Positions 59,701 through 63,900 of a stretch of DNA of 64,000 bases are shown in pieces. The notes beneath the pieces were generated by a model. That model was not told the origin of the DNA, did not search any database, and saw only the letters and a list, made by a program, of their open reading frames with translations. Position numbers and translations under genes: made by a program. The stretch is from Acanthopleura granulata (taxonomy: Eukaryota > Mollusca > Polyplacophora > Chitonida > Chitonidae): positions 19,599,136-19,663,135 of the forward strand of contig JABBOT010000005.1 of assembly GCA_016165875.1 (NCBI GenBank), read 5' to 3'. Numbering within the stretch: position 1 is the first letter of the stretch; each line of letters begins with the position of its first letter.

Positions 59701-60996
59701 AGGGATGCAACACATTGAATCCCAACCAGATATTCTTTCATTCATATCCGCTACAATCTATGATTAAAGCACAGAGAAATGTCCCTAAGAAACAATGGCA
59801 AATGGCGTACGTAGCACTTGGTGGGTGTTCTTAAAGCCTTGAGCCTTTCCAATTTATCACTGCTTGGACCGACAAGAGAGTATCTCTATCTCATATTTTT
59901 TATGCGCCACATATAATATTCTATAAAGCACATATATTGTTATTCAGAAATACGAAACCACTGTGCATTCAATATTTCATCTTTTATTAAGCCATCTTCA
60001 AAAAGTATTAGCTAAATGGATAGCAATGACTTATACACATATATAAAGCATATTTTTAGCCTCATTTTTGAGAAAGACTCCTCTTGGAATTACTGGACAC
60101 ATCATTATGTTAAACGACTTAACGAATACGCTTGTTTCAACTCGAAAATACTCATCAAAAATAATATGTATTTTTTCCACAATATTTATCACTACTGTTG
60201 CAATGCCTGAATGAATGTACACTTCTATCATGTGCACCGCATAACCGATAAAGTAACACTACAAACCACAAATATCCCTGAGTAGCACTGATTAGTTTAA
60301 CATAACACGAGAGTAGTGTCACTCACCGCAAAGCGTAAATAAGGCTAACCCTAAGTCCATATTTCCCCACTCTACTTCGCCTTCATCGGGAGTCATATAC
60401 TGTGTTAATAGTCCAAAGATCATATATCTATACTTGTAGTCTCCGGGTGGTTCCAAAAAAGTGATGTGATGACAACACGACATTTTGAGAAATTCTACTC
60501 CAGTGACATCTATTAAATTTCAATTTGCATCATTGCATTTCATATTACCTAATTCTACGTAAGGCCATGATGCTTGGGGGGGGGGGGGCATATGAAGCAT
60601 TTACATGCACACTCAGAATAAAAATTTAACAGAAGTAAACTGATAAGATGATGGTTTTCACTTTGTCAACTACAATGCTGTCGTAACAGCTGTGGTTTTA
60701 CTATCTACATTTATGCTGCAGTCTTTCATATTTTAAGAGATTATATGTAAATGTAAAATGTATAGGGCTACTTACATCTCCGTGATGTTTTCCATGAGGC
60801 GAGGCGATTCCAAGACCGGAAATCCGGTCAAGATGCCGTTCGTGTTACATTCCATCATGCCGCGTCTGCACACACACTGTGGATGACAAGTGCTGCATAG
60901 CACGAGTGACGACTGCGGTCCCATAACACAGAGAAACGCGACCAGGAACCATTTAACAGCCGTTTGGAATCGCACAATCAAGCTTAACCGGTCCAT
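2604..60996 (-). CDS. Trk: Trk neurotrophin-type receptor tyrosine kinase, complete 13-exon gene
   Basis: The spliced coding sequence is 60776-60996, 37785-37859, 31158-31229, 29400-29468, 28093-28256, 20061-20363, 18169-18534, 16218-16363, 15574-15862, 14143-14449, 5286-5523, 3931-4089 and 2604-2789, read on the minus strand. It totals 2595 nt (864 residues plus stop), every intron is GT..AG, and all phases match. Seen: signal peptide, LRR N-cap, three LRRs, LRR C-cap, two Ig domains, one membrane span, juxtamembrane NPNY, and a kinase with VAIK (K612), HRDLATRN (D718), DFG (D736), the YxxxYY activation loop (Y744, Y748, Y749) and a C-terminal YLDL (Y859). This exact architecture defines the Trk family (vertebrate NTRK1-3 and molluscan Trk proteins of Aplysia and Lymnaea). 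Family knowledge: it is a plasma-membrane receptor for neurotrophin-like ligands, signalling through Shc/Ras, PI3K and PLC-gamma. The exact 5' and 3' UTR ends are not determined. Confidence 0.95.
2815..3090 (+). repeat. Dispersed repeat family R1, copy 1
   Basis: It shares, in the same order, GTGATGACAACAC, a CCAGTGA block, ACCTAATTCT, a G homopolymer, TTACTTCTTAAAC and an ACTGAGGTAAG-type block with copies at 6345-6600, 8687-8862 (both reversed) and 60465-60700. The family is not one I can name. Confidence 0.7.
3261..3370 (-). mobile_element. SINE fragment (3' part)
   Basis: On the minus strand it carries the conserved 3' body: a GTCGTATAAGTGAAATAT-like block, the GAGTA..GGCGTAAAA block and an (AAAT)n-type tail. 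The tRNA head is absent. Confidence 0.65.
3931..4089 (-). CDS. Trk: Trk exon 12: kinase C-lobe
   Basis: This 159-bp exon (phase 0 to 0) encodes residues 751-803. It begins [16 protein letters not shown] and continues through [20 protein letters not shown] to the characteristic Trk [13 protein letters not shown]. It covers the P+1 loop, the APE-equivalent (PPE) and helix F. The acceptor is CGATTACCAG and the donor CACGAG/GTATGT. Residue agreement with vertebrate Trk kinases is very high. Confidence 0.96.
4157..4258. repeat. Short tandem repeat with AGCTAAACAAACA core
   Basis: Five consecutive imperfect copies of about 20-22 bp. Confidence 0.85.
4281..4353 (+). mobile_element. SINE 3' tail fragment
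   Basis: It contains GGCCGCTGTCGTA, GTGAAATATTCTTTAGTAC, CGTAAAAC and an (AAAT)n tail, matching the end of the full SINE at 34094-34357. Confidence 0.6.
4814..4881. repeat. 34-bp direct repeat, two copies
   Basis: Two adjacent copies with the pattern CTYATGRTGACNTAAATC then GGTAT.TTATA, period 34. Confidence 0.8.
4977..5234 (+). mobile_element. tRNA-derived SINE, nearly full length
   Basis: The 5' head has a pol III box A (TGGCCGAGGAGGTTAGAGCG, of Ser/Leu tRNA type) and a diverged box B (GAGTTGAAGTCCGG). The body carries CCTGCGGATGG, GGTTTCCTCCC and GTCGTCGTATAAG, then ACGGCG..AACACCAATCAAA and an AAAT tail. It is inserted antisense to Trk. Confidence 0.85.
5286..5523 (-). CDS. Trk: Trk exon 11: kinase catalytic loop, DFG and activation loop
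   Basis: This 238-bp exon (phase 2 in, 0 out) encodes residues 672-750. It contains [22 protein letters not shown] (catalytic D718, N723), KIGDFG (D736) and the Trk signature activation loop DVYSTDYYR with Y744, Y748 and Y749. The residue after DFGM is Leu (L740), where Trk receptors normally have Ser (DFGMSRD). The acceptor is GATTTTTGCAG and the donor TATAGG/GTAAGG. The open frame runs past both splice sites into intron and a SINE, so the apparent longer ORF around it is not real. Confidence 0.95.
6345..6600 (-). repeat. Dispersed repeat family R1, copy 2 (reversed)
   Basis: The minus strand reads GATAACACAGTCTTTTGAG, CCAGACCAGTGAGGTCTA, a G run, TTACTTCTTAAACTCTCAC and AACTGAGGTAAG, in the same order as copies 1 and 4. 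Confidence 0.75.
7427..7590 (+). mobile_element. SINE, 5'-truncated
   Basis: It contains GAAAGGTCCGCCAG, CCTGCGGATGGTCGTGGG, CGGTTTCCTCCCATCATAA and the CACCAATTAAA tail block of the SINE family, without a tRNA head. Confidence 0.75.
8687..8862 (-). repeat. Dispersed repeat family R1, copy 3 (reversed, internally deleted)
   Basis: The minus strand has GACAACACAATTACCTTTGAG, TAGACCAGTGAAG, GAATAAAACCTTAACTGAG and ACGTGTGACC. The G-run segment is missing. Confidence 0.65.
12310..12327 (+). other. Primer binding site of tRNA-Pro type
   Basis: TGGGGGCTTGTCCGGGA complements the 3' end of tRNA-Pro except at one internal base. It sits 3 bp after the presumed LTR end. Confidence 0.75.
12468..13053 (+). 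pseudogene. Degraded gag-like reading frame of LTR element
   Basis: It starts ATG GCT GAA GAG ([11 protein letters not shown]), then has in-frame stops and frame changes. The open part from 12712 is a long Lys/Glu/Arg-rich coiled coil followed by [20 protein letters not shown]. That resembles the VPPFxEKxVDxYFxxFEKVA start of the gag/SCAN-like domain common in Ty3/gypsy elements of fish and molluscs. It breaks off where LTR-like sequence begins. Confidence 0.6.
14143..14449 (-). CDS. Trk: Trk exon 10: kinase N-lobe
   Basis: This 307-bp exon (phase 1 in, 2 out) encodes residues 570-670. The glycine-rich loop reads [10 protein letters not shown], so the first Gly of GxGxxG is Ala (A585) where vertebrate Trks have Gly. 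The catalytic lysine is in VAIK (K612) and the alpha-C Glu in FEREAELL (E629). The hinge region [19 protein letters not shown] matches the Trk consensus. The acceptor is CTCTTTTTCAG and the donor TTGAG/GTATGG. Confidence 0.95.
14450..15573 (-). other. Trk intron 9
   Basis: This 1124-bp phase-1 intron is mostly (about 14830-15573) a degenerate tandem array that copies the end of exon 9. The part near exon 10 (14450-14800) is unremarkable. Confidence 0.85.
14830..15630 (-). repeat. Tandem array derived from the exon 9 / intron 9 boundary
   Basis: Units of about 140-163 bp begin at about 14941, 15104, 15263 and 15402, with the authentic exon end at about 15566. Each unit contains, on the minus strand, a copy of the last ~55 nt of exon 9 followed by the donor region. 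Coding potential of the copies: 15263 copy [16 protein letters not shown] with an intact GTAAAT donor; 15104 copy NPNYFQKNK with the donor GT changed to AT; 15402 copy with a stop in place of the Tyr codon; 14941 copy [11 protein letters not shown] then stop. The intronic half carries AATAAA in some units. Confidence 0.85.
15479..15484 (-). promoter_or_regulatory. Possible intronic polyadenylation hexamer
   Basis: AATAAA on the minus strand lies about 60 nt after the stop codon (15545-15547) reached when exon 9 is not spliced. The same hexamer recurs at 15180-15185 and 15019-15024. Use is not shown. Confidence 0.3.
15574..15862 (-). CDS. Trk: Trk exon 9: transmembrane helix and juxtamembrane Shc-binding site
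   Basis: This 289-bp exon (phase 0 in, 1 out) encodes residues 473-568. Residues 473-495 are a hydrophobic helix ([18 protein letters not shown]) followed by the basic stop-transfer RRYHKR. The cytoplasmic part ends with IIENPNYF: N554-P555-N556-Y557 is the NPxY motif that binds Shc/FRS2 PTB domains in Trk receptors (IENPQYF in TrkA and TrkB). The acceptor is TTCATTCTTCAG and the donor TTCGG/GTAAAT. Unspliced read-through adds about nine residues and stops at 15545-15547. The last ~55 nt of this exon and its donor are repeated as an array in intron 9. Confidence 0.93.
15863..16217 (-). other. Trk intron 8
   Basis: A 355-bp phase-0 intron, the shortest of the gene. Nothing is recognised in it. 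Confidence 0.8.
16218..16363 (-). CDS. Trk: Trk exon 8: extracellular juxtamembrane stalk
   Basis: This 146-bp exon (phase 1 in, 0 out) encodes about residues 424-472. It was found because exon 7 (phase 1) and exon 9 (phase 0) cannot join directly. The acceptor AATGTTTTAG and donor GCCTG/GTATAA enclose an open frame that repairs the phase. The product is low-complexity and rich in Pro, Lys, Gly and Ser ([14 protein letters not shown], then [10 protein letters not shown]), as expected of a flexible stalk between Ig2 and the membrane. There is no start codon, and it has no detectable family homology by eye. Support rests on splice sites, phase and position. Confidence 0.82.
16364..18168 (-). 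other. Trk intron 7
   Basis: This 1805-bp phase-1 intron contains an 11-bp-stem hairpin (17320-17347) and a possible diverged R2-type tail (about 17760-17880) with a TGACGTCA palindrome. No other feature is seen. Confidence 0.8.
17320..17347. repeat. Perfect 11-bp inverted repeat (hairpin)
   Basis: GTGGTGAAGCC, a 6-base spacer, then GGCTTCACCAC. Confidence 0.8.
18169..18534 (-). CDS. Trk: Trk exon 7: Ig-like domain 2 (ligand-binding d5 domain)
   Basis: This 366-bp exon (phase 1 to 1) encodes residues 303-423. The segments [22 protein letters not shown] and [12 protein letters not shown] align with vertebrate Trk d5 (PKPALQWFYNG, HGCLQL, GDYTLIAKNEYG), the domain that binds neurotrophin. The two cysteines that form the d5 disulphide in vertebrate Trks are replaced here (the strand positions read MFET and HGHL). 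Only C366 is present, at a position where TrkB also has an extra Cys. The acceptor is GTATTTTCAG and the donor TTTAG/GTATGT. Confidence 0.93.
18535..20060 (-). other. Trk intron 6
   Basis: This 1526-bp phase-1 intron has a downstream part (18535-19460) that is unremarkable AT-rich sequence. The part next to exon 6 is a minisatellite built from the exon 6 donor region. Confidence 0.85.
19469..20080 (-). repeat. Minisatellite derived from the exon 6 / intron 6 boundary
   Basis: About 16 degenerate units of 24-36 bp (plus strand consensus near GAATACTTACAGAGAACAAG then CAGTGT) lead up to the authentic junction at 20051-20080. In the authentic unit GAATACTTAC is the 5' splice site (GTAAGTATTC on the minus strand) and the next 20 nt are exon 6 coding sequence. 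Several units (near 19470, 19535, 19637, 19732, 19757, 19789 and 19961) retain an intact GTAAG. A 29-bp x4 homogeneous block interrupts the array. Confidence 0.82.
19826..19941. repeat. 29-bp tandem repeat, four exact copies
   Basis: Four head-to-tail copies of a 29-bp unit starting GGGAATAGCGGCCAGATCAA occupy exactly 116 bp. They show no divergence, so the expansion is recent. The block lies inside the older intron 6 minisatellite and differs from it in sequence. Confidence 0.95.
20061..20363 (-). CDS. Trk: Trk exon 6: Ig-like domain 1 (C2 type)
   Basis: This 303-bp exon (phase 1 to 1) encodes residues 202-301. An Ig fold is visible: GGNVSLDC (C233), a Trp in strand [17 protein letters not shown] (C283) and EGRNVAGG. 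The C233-C283 pair is the standard Ig disulphide. The acceptor is TGTTTTCAG and the donor TCTCT/GTAAGTATTC. It corresponds to Trk extracellular domain d4. The last 20 nt of the exon and its donor are copied many times in the downstream intron (see the array at 19469-20060). Confidence 0.93.
20881..21110 (+). repeat. Dispersed repeat family R2, copy 1
   Basis: Ordered matches to 38152-38410: AGTGATTA.AA.GGAA.TAAAGA, ATGCTATG, TTTGGACCAT, TTCTTTT.AGCT, ACATCCTCT.ATTG, ATCTGTGTTTAATCTGG, then GTGACGTCACT. Confidence 0.7.
26590..26745 (+). mobile_element. Possible tRNA-like SINE relic
   Basis: AGGTCCTGTGTTCGAATCCA contains a good box B (GTTCGAATCC). A convincing box A and a folded tRNA are not seen. 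Confidence 0.3.
28093..28256 (-). CDS. Trk: Trk exon 5: LRR C-terminal cysteine cap
   Basis: This 164-bp exon (phase 2 in, 1 out) encodes residues 147-200 plus one base. It starts with [16 protein letters not shown], the classic NPLxCxCxxxWL opening of an LRRCT cap. The four cap cysteines are C155, C157, C183 and C200. The acceptor is AACGTTCAG and the donor CTGTG/GTAAGC. A SINE tail lies only about 17 bp upstream of the acceptor, so part of the branch-point region is SINE-derived. Together with exon 1 it closes the LRR solenoid. Confidence 0.93.
28274..28440 (-). mobile_element. SINE abutting the exon 5 splice acceptor
   Basis: The minus strand has a box B-like GCAGGTTCAAACCTTGCC, then the body (ATCATATAAGTGGAAAAT, TGGCGTTAAAC) and an (AAAT)n tail. 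The tail ends about 17 bp before exon 5. The head is diverged from other copies. Confidence 0.65.
29134..29320 (-). mobile_element. tRNA-derived SINE, 5' part
   Basis: The minus strand starts with box A (TAGCCGAGGCAGTTAGCGC) and box B (GAGTTCAAATCC), then the shared GGCTTCC, CAGGTCTGCGGGTGGTTGG-like and CCTCACACCATAATGC blocks. The 3' tail is missing. Confidence 0.75.
29400..29468 (-). CDS. Trk: Trk exon 4: leucine-rich repeat 3 (short exon without ATG)
   Basis: This 69-bp exon (phase 2 to 2) encodes about residues 123-146. The acceptor reads TTGATTAATTGCAG and the donor AGAAT/GTAAGTC. The encoded [16 protein letters not shown] then SLVRI has the LxLxxNxI LRR core and the Trp seen at the matching place in TrkA (LNLSFNALESLSWKTV). 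It joins in frame to exon 3 (AT+T, Ile) and exon 5 (AT+A, Ile). It carries no start codon, so gene finders that require a minimum open length would miss it. With exons 2 and 3 the sizes are 75, 72 and 69 bp, the pattern I recall for vertebrate Trk genes. Confidence 0.9.
29563..29706. repeat. 72-bp tandem duplication, two identical copies
   Basis: 29563-29634 and 29635-29706 are identical, including the A9 run, which points to a recent duplication. It starts 95 bp from exon 4. Confidence 0.95.
30799..30887. repeat. A-rich low-complexity tract
   Basis: Poly(A) runs are interrupted by T, G and CAACAA. It could be the tail of an old retrocopy, but no body is recognisable upstream. Confidence 0.85.
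31158..31229 (-). CDS. Trk: Trk exon 3: leucine-rich repeat 2
   Basis: This is a 72-bp exon (phase 2 to 2), exactly one 24-residue LRR, about residues 99-123. The encoded [15 protein letters not shown] matches the vertebrate Trk pattern TIVxSGLxxVAxxAF. The acceptor has a run of Ts ending GCAG, and the donor is GGAT/GTAAGT. Because it is symmetric in phase, skipping it would keep the frame and remove one LRR. Confidence 0.92.
34094..34357 (+). mobile_element. tRNA-derived SINE, full length
   Basis: This is the best copy in the window. Box A is TGGCTCAGTCGGTTTGCGCG, box B is GTGAGTTCAAGACC, and the body has CTGCGGATGGTCGTGGG, CAGGTTTCCTCCCACC and ATAATGCTGGCC. The 3' end has GTGAAATATTCTTGAGTACG and AAACACCAATCAAATAAATA. 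It is antisense to Trk. This 3' end is one I know as common in mollusc genomes. Confidence 0.9.
36160..36225. mobile_element. Small foldback element
   Basis: TTGCACAAA and TTTGTGCAA form 9-bp inverted ends of a 66-bp AT-rich segment. It resembles the longer foldback at 51898-52005. Confidence 0.35.
37427..37723. mobile_element. MITE-like element with long imperfect inverted repeats
   Basis: The left end is CACTGAAAGAAAAGTTT and the right end, reversed, is CACTAAAAGAAAAGTTT. Similarity continues inward for about 100 bp on both arms (GAGTTTTCC..TAGAG, ATTCAA, CATATG). The CACT(A/G) ends recall CACTA-type DNA transposons. No clear 3-bp target duplication is seen. It lies about 60 bp downstream of exon 2. 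Confidence 0.7.
37785..37859 (-). CDS. Trk: Trk exon 2: leucine-rich repeat 1
   Basis: This is a 75-bp exon, phase 2 in and phase 2 out, encoding about residues 74-99. The acceptor has a clean polypyrimidine run (T8 then CAG) and the donor is CAGCT/GTGAGT. The encoded [11 protein letters not shown]...LYPNLTQL aligns with the first LRR of vertebrate Trk receptors (the IENQ/IANQ...LRNLTI region). Two possible N-glycosylation sites are N86 and N95. With exons 3 and 4 it forms the three-LRR block. A MITE-like inverted repeat lies about 60 bp inside the downstream intron. Confidence 0.9.
38152..38410 (+). repeat. Dispersed repeat family R2, copy 2
   Basis: It matches 20881-21110 in order and orientation, and contains two TGACGTCA palindromes (38224-38231 and 38378-38385). 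Confidence 0.7.
38871..39042 (-). mobile_element. SINE, 5'-truncated
   Basis: The minus strand carries GGCTTCCTCTCGGACC, CCTGTGCATCGTCGTGG, CGGTTTCCTCCCACTATAA and the 3' end ATTCTTAAGTACGGCGTAAAA with an AAAT tail. Confidence 0.8.
40433..40511. repeat. T/G-rich low-complexity tract
   Basis: Runs of T with GTTGTT and a G6 block. Open frames on the opposite strand are Lys/Pro/Asn low complexity only. Confidence 0.85.
41063..41210. repeat. Tandem repeat, three copies of about 50-60 bp
   Basis: A core of TAGAGCACAGAAAGCAAT with CAATT/AACTTTTTT flanks appears three times. Confidence 0.75.
41878..41980 (-). mobile_element. SINE 3' fragment, diverged
   Basis: The minus strand has GTCACATAACAGTGAAAAATTC, TTGAATACGGCC and an AAATAAAT tail. 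Confidence 0.5.
43165..43470. repeat. Degenerate repeat with (C)GACATTTAAAATTAGGATTAG core
   Basis: At least four spaced, diverged copies of a GACATTTAAAA.TA..ATTAGG block, about 80-100 bp apart. Confidence 0.5.
43867..44235 (-). other. Unassigned open frame in Trk intron 1, possible nested exon
   Basis: This 122-codon stretch on the minus strand is stop-free, ends in TAG at 43867-43869 and has six cysteines. A plausible acceptor (AAATTCATCTTCAG) would give an exon of 43867-44203 that starts [16 protein letters not shown]. There is no ATG near its start, no family is recognised, and the opposite strand is also open. It could be a terminal exon of a nested gene, a relict, or chance in a GC-richer patch. 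Confidence 0.25.
44860..45690. repeat. Old degenerate tandem repeat, about 70-85 bp period
   Basis: Phrases such as AGATTCGGGTTAACTAA.AGTGAGAC..CTAAG, ATTATAAGTACA and GATTCG.GT recur many times with heavy divergence. Confidence 0.55.
48965..49170 (+). mobile_element. SINE, partial head and complete 3' end
   Basis: It has AATGCGGTCGCTGAGAGTTAAG (diverged box B), GACTTCCTCTCCGG, GCCCGGCTTCCT and GTGAAATATTCTTGAGTACG followed by GCGTAAAAGACCAG. Confidence 0.75.
49188..49258 (+). mobile_element. SINE 3' tail fragment, diverged
   Basis: ATTAGTGAAATGTTCCTGAAGACAG, then AATTGAATAAATCAATAAAT, matches the SINE end. It lies just after another copy. Confidence 0.45.
51898..52005. mobile_element. Small foldback element with 13-bp inverted ends
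   Basis: CGTTTCACAAAAC at 51898-51910 and GTTTTGTGAAACG at 51993-52005 are exact inverted repeats. The interior has diverged CTTAGG/CCTAAG motifs. Confidence 0.55.
52599..53110. repeat. Tandem repeat, about 88-91 bp, five to six units
   Basis: Units start at about 52599, 52689, 52778, 52869 and 52957, with a partial one near 53092. Each has a TGGGCGTTGTT start, TTTTGCCCAGG, ACCTATG.CGTT, GAAACTTCGTT and ACAATAA. Confidence 0.85.
53530..54190. repeat. CA-rich degenerate repeat block
   Basis: Imperfect repeats of ACACAGTACACAGCACACAGT type. The open frames here give Cys/Val-rich or Thr/Gln-rich low-complexity translations, not proteins. Confidence 0.75.
55521..55596 (-). mobile_element. Possible SINE 3' fragment
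   Basis: The minus strand has CATGTAAGTGAAATATTCG and a trailing AAATAAAT, in SINE order but diverged. Confidence 0.35.
58302..58375 (-). mobile_element. Possible tRNA-like relic
   Basis: The minus strand has a box B-like CAGTTCGAATCTCACTGG about 40 bp after GTGACCCAGCCCATTTGC. Too weak to call a tRNA gene. Confidence 0.25.
59351..59560 (+). mobile_element. Second tRNA-derived SINE type
   Basis: The head is CTTAGTGATTAGAGCGTCC (box A-like) and GGATCAATCCTGGGTC (box B-like). The body has CTTGTTGCATCCTCGCTCGG, AAGTCGGCCCGGTGAGAAC, ATGTGAC and GATGTCATGTCTGGTGTC. I recall this body from molluscan SINEs. It differs from the main SINE of the window. Confidence 0.65.
60465..60700 (+). repeat. Dispersed repeat family R1, copy 4
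   Basis: It has GTGATGTGATGACAACACGAC, ACTCCAGTGACATCTA, CATATTACCTAATTCTACG, a G12 run and GTGGTTTTACT in the R1 order. It lies about 75 bp downstream of the exon 1 donor. Confidence 0.75.
60776..60996 (-). CDS. Trk: Trk exon 1: start codon, signal peptide, LRR N-terminal cap
   Basis: This exon encodes residues 1-73 and two bases of codon 74. The ATG lies in a good Kozak context (A at -3, G at +4). A basic/hydrophobic leader (core [11 protein letters not shown], about residues 16-26) looks like a signal peptide. It is followed by a cysteine cluster (C34, C37, C41, C43, C50) typical of an LRRNT cap, and by the ENITEI segment (N70 is a possible N-glycosylation site), which closely resembles vertebrate TrkB at the same place. 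The donor is GAGAT/GTAAG (phase 2). The 22.9-kb intron 1 follows. A longer 5' UTR or upstream non-coding exon cannot be excluded. Confidence 0.9.
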
Positions 60997-63900
60997 TGTG
61001 TCGGACGACTGGAGGTACGTTTTACATACTCTGTGGCACTGTCATACCTGAAATCTTCTGAATAAGCAGACGTTTCTTCCCACACATTTATTGACAGACT
61101 TTCTGTCTCATGTCTCCCACAGGCACTTCCGGTTTGTACACATGAAGTGTGATGCTAAGAAAATGAATACAAAGCAAAAATCTTCACGACAGAATAGAAA
61201 GAAAAAAAAGAAAAAAAAATCGTCGCCGAGAACAACTTCAAATACTACTTCAATCCGCTTTTGTCTTCGGATGTGCCGATATCCCTGGGGCAACAGAGGT
61301 GAATTTCGTTGAACAATGAACATTAAGTTACCCGCACAATGCGATTTTCCTGGAACATCGTTGTCGTTAGGTGGATCTGGTTGGCTTGACTATTGATGCA
61401 GGGTACAAGCAGGGAGCAAGTTGCAGACGTAGAACGTTGACATGGACATGAGGTACTGGCGAGTCCGTCACGACAACTGCTTGCGCTGCTGGGCTCGAGA
61501 GCGGACTAAGACTCGCATGGGTTATATAGATCGATGGCAGATACAGAAGGACTATCAGCGGCTAGACCAGACTAACTCATTGATTAACCAGCTTTATCAT
61601 TCCGCACTCGCGCTTTTTCTAACACACACTCCTCGACTTCCTGGTGTAATTTGTCGATATGTATTGTGGTTGAGATGTAACGAACACACGCAAACACTCA
61701 TGAGATCTCCACGAGAAAAGGGTGCACGTCCAGCTCAGTGGGTCAAGTGGGATTAGCCTCTGAAGTGATCAATGGTGTAGGGGGCTAATATCTGACTACC
61801 ATCAGAACGCACCTACGTCAGTCACTATTCACTCGCCGCCACAGCTGTCTATCAAGAAACCGGGCCGTGCGTCCTGCAACCCACTTGATCACGCCTCAGC
61901 TTCCAGGCTGCGAAAGGGAGTCAGGCTTCTTTTATATCCTAAACATTTTAATCGATATTCGAGTAAGACGGCGTGCAATTTATAGCCGGCGTAATTGTTG
62001 ACTGATGAATGTGAGCCGTTTATGCATTCCACTTTGTCTGTTTTCATTACTACCTACTTCAAGAACAACTGTTGATGAAACTGTTTATCACCGGCATCCA
62101 AACATGTGCTTCAGAAAGACTGAAGCGTGGGACAAACCGTTTTCAGGCAATCAAAACAACGACAAAAGCTGTGCCAAACCCAGCAGAGATCAGTTAGCTT
62201 TCAAAAGGCTTTTGTTTTATTTTGGAGCATAAAATTTAAAAAGAAAAATACGAATTCTACCAAGACTCCATATGCTGTTCATGAACGGAGGCGTCTTTGT
62301 AAACCGGTTGAGACGCAAATACTGTTCAAATGAGACAAATCCTTGCATACGAATGTCCATGGGAAATATGTTGTTTTAGAATTTCAACGGATTTTGAGAA
62401 TTGATCCAGTAACTGCAGAAAAGGTTATGCAGTCAGGGAGTGATTTATATATTAAAATTCAACTCGTACACAAATATTTTTCCAGCTCTAATACATAAGC
62501 TGAGTGTCAGATCTTTTCATGTACATCCAGATTATGTAAAGTGTCCTTCTTTTGAATTCTGGAATAGACAAACAAAATTTCGATTGTGCTGTCCAACGTG
62601 ACACTGTATAGTATTTTACATGACCTGGGGAATGAGAACGTTAGTGACATACCTTATCATAATGACATAATGACAACCTTATCCGATTAAGCCTCACATT
62701 GCTATTAATTTCTAACACACGGGACTGACAGATCCCTGTTGGTTGTGGATCAAAGCAAAGTATGGGTGGTAACTAATGTTATGTCATTAGCTGATGAAAA
62801 CGGGAATTCCCTGAATGAAAACAGATATTACGGGATTACACGAACAGCACGTGCACACACATGTGAGTCGGGAGAGTGTAGCTAACGAGCGAAAATCACA
62901 TATTGCAGTTGTTCATTTCTGTTCATTGATTACTCTTTATCAAACAAAGCCAAATAGTTTAGGTCAAATAGCATGATATGCAATGATGAGTCACCCACAA
63001 TTAGAAGGTATATGGACCGAAACGAAACTGAGCGTAAGAGTTGTGCTGCTTCGCTCAGCGTCACGACTTATGTGTCCCCGGAGTTTTGTTGGGGGCTCGC
63101 CGCCAGTTAGAGACAAAAATCTAGCAGACGGCCTTTAGAAACGAAGAGGGCCTCTAAGCAAAGATAACACTAGGCGTGGTCCATATAATGACACCCCCAG
63201 AAGCCTCCCTGGCCCAGGCAGAACAGCGTAATGACCTAGGTGCCTCTCACCAGTGTGATCGTTCTGAGTTCAAGCTCAGCTCACGTTGGCCTCGCCTGAG
63301 ATCGTACATGTGAATGTCCGCCAGCAAACCACGGATGGTCGTAGGATTTCCCCTGGGCTCTGCCTGCTTTCCTCTCACCATAATGCTGGCCATCGTCGTA
63401 TAAGTGAAATATTCTTGAGTACGGCGTAAAAGACCAGTATAATTACTGGCCAGTATAAGTATAATTAAATATAATTATACGAATGACGTCATTTGTTTCT
63501 TCGTTAATACATGGCCCGTGGGTGTCAAATGGGGAACTAAAATATGGTATAACATGTAAGGGAGCTGTGTGATGGTAAACTTTAGCATCGGTACAGTGTT
63601 TCAAGAAATAAAACCATTTTCAGTACAGTAACAAAATTTCCATAACATTATGGCACACAATTCCTTCTTTTTTTTCTTGTCTACTTTCTGGCTTCCTTCC
63701 ACCATAATTTAATAAGGATTCATATTGTCAAGCGTAAATTGTTATAAAATGCCACCCCAAATGTGTCCTTTATTTACATGTGACAATTCTGCTTCTAATT
63801 CAATAATACATGGTATTCTCATATAATCCTCTAGTACAGGACGTCAGTTTCGAACATCGGACGTCACTTTAGCAAGTCAAAGGAACTTCACTGTTTTCAC

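Larger units (their letters stand above)
37860..60775 (-). other. Trk intron 1
   Basis: This 22,916-bp phase-2 intron is the usual place for a long first intron with regulatory content. It holds R2 copy 2, several SINEs, degenerate tandem repeats (41.06, 43.17, 44.86-45.69, 52.6-53.1 and 53.53-54.19 kb), a foldback, R1 copy 4 and three weak open patches (43.9, 46.6 and 47.3 kb). The long stretches 46.0-48.9, 49.3-51.9 and 54.2-58.2 kb show nothing else I can support. Confidence 0.85.

Noticed and set aside
61091..61312. Lys-rich plus-strand frame upstream of Trk
   Set aside because: It is driven by an A-rich tract with no other coding signal.
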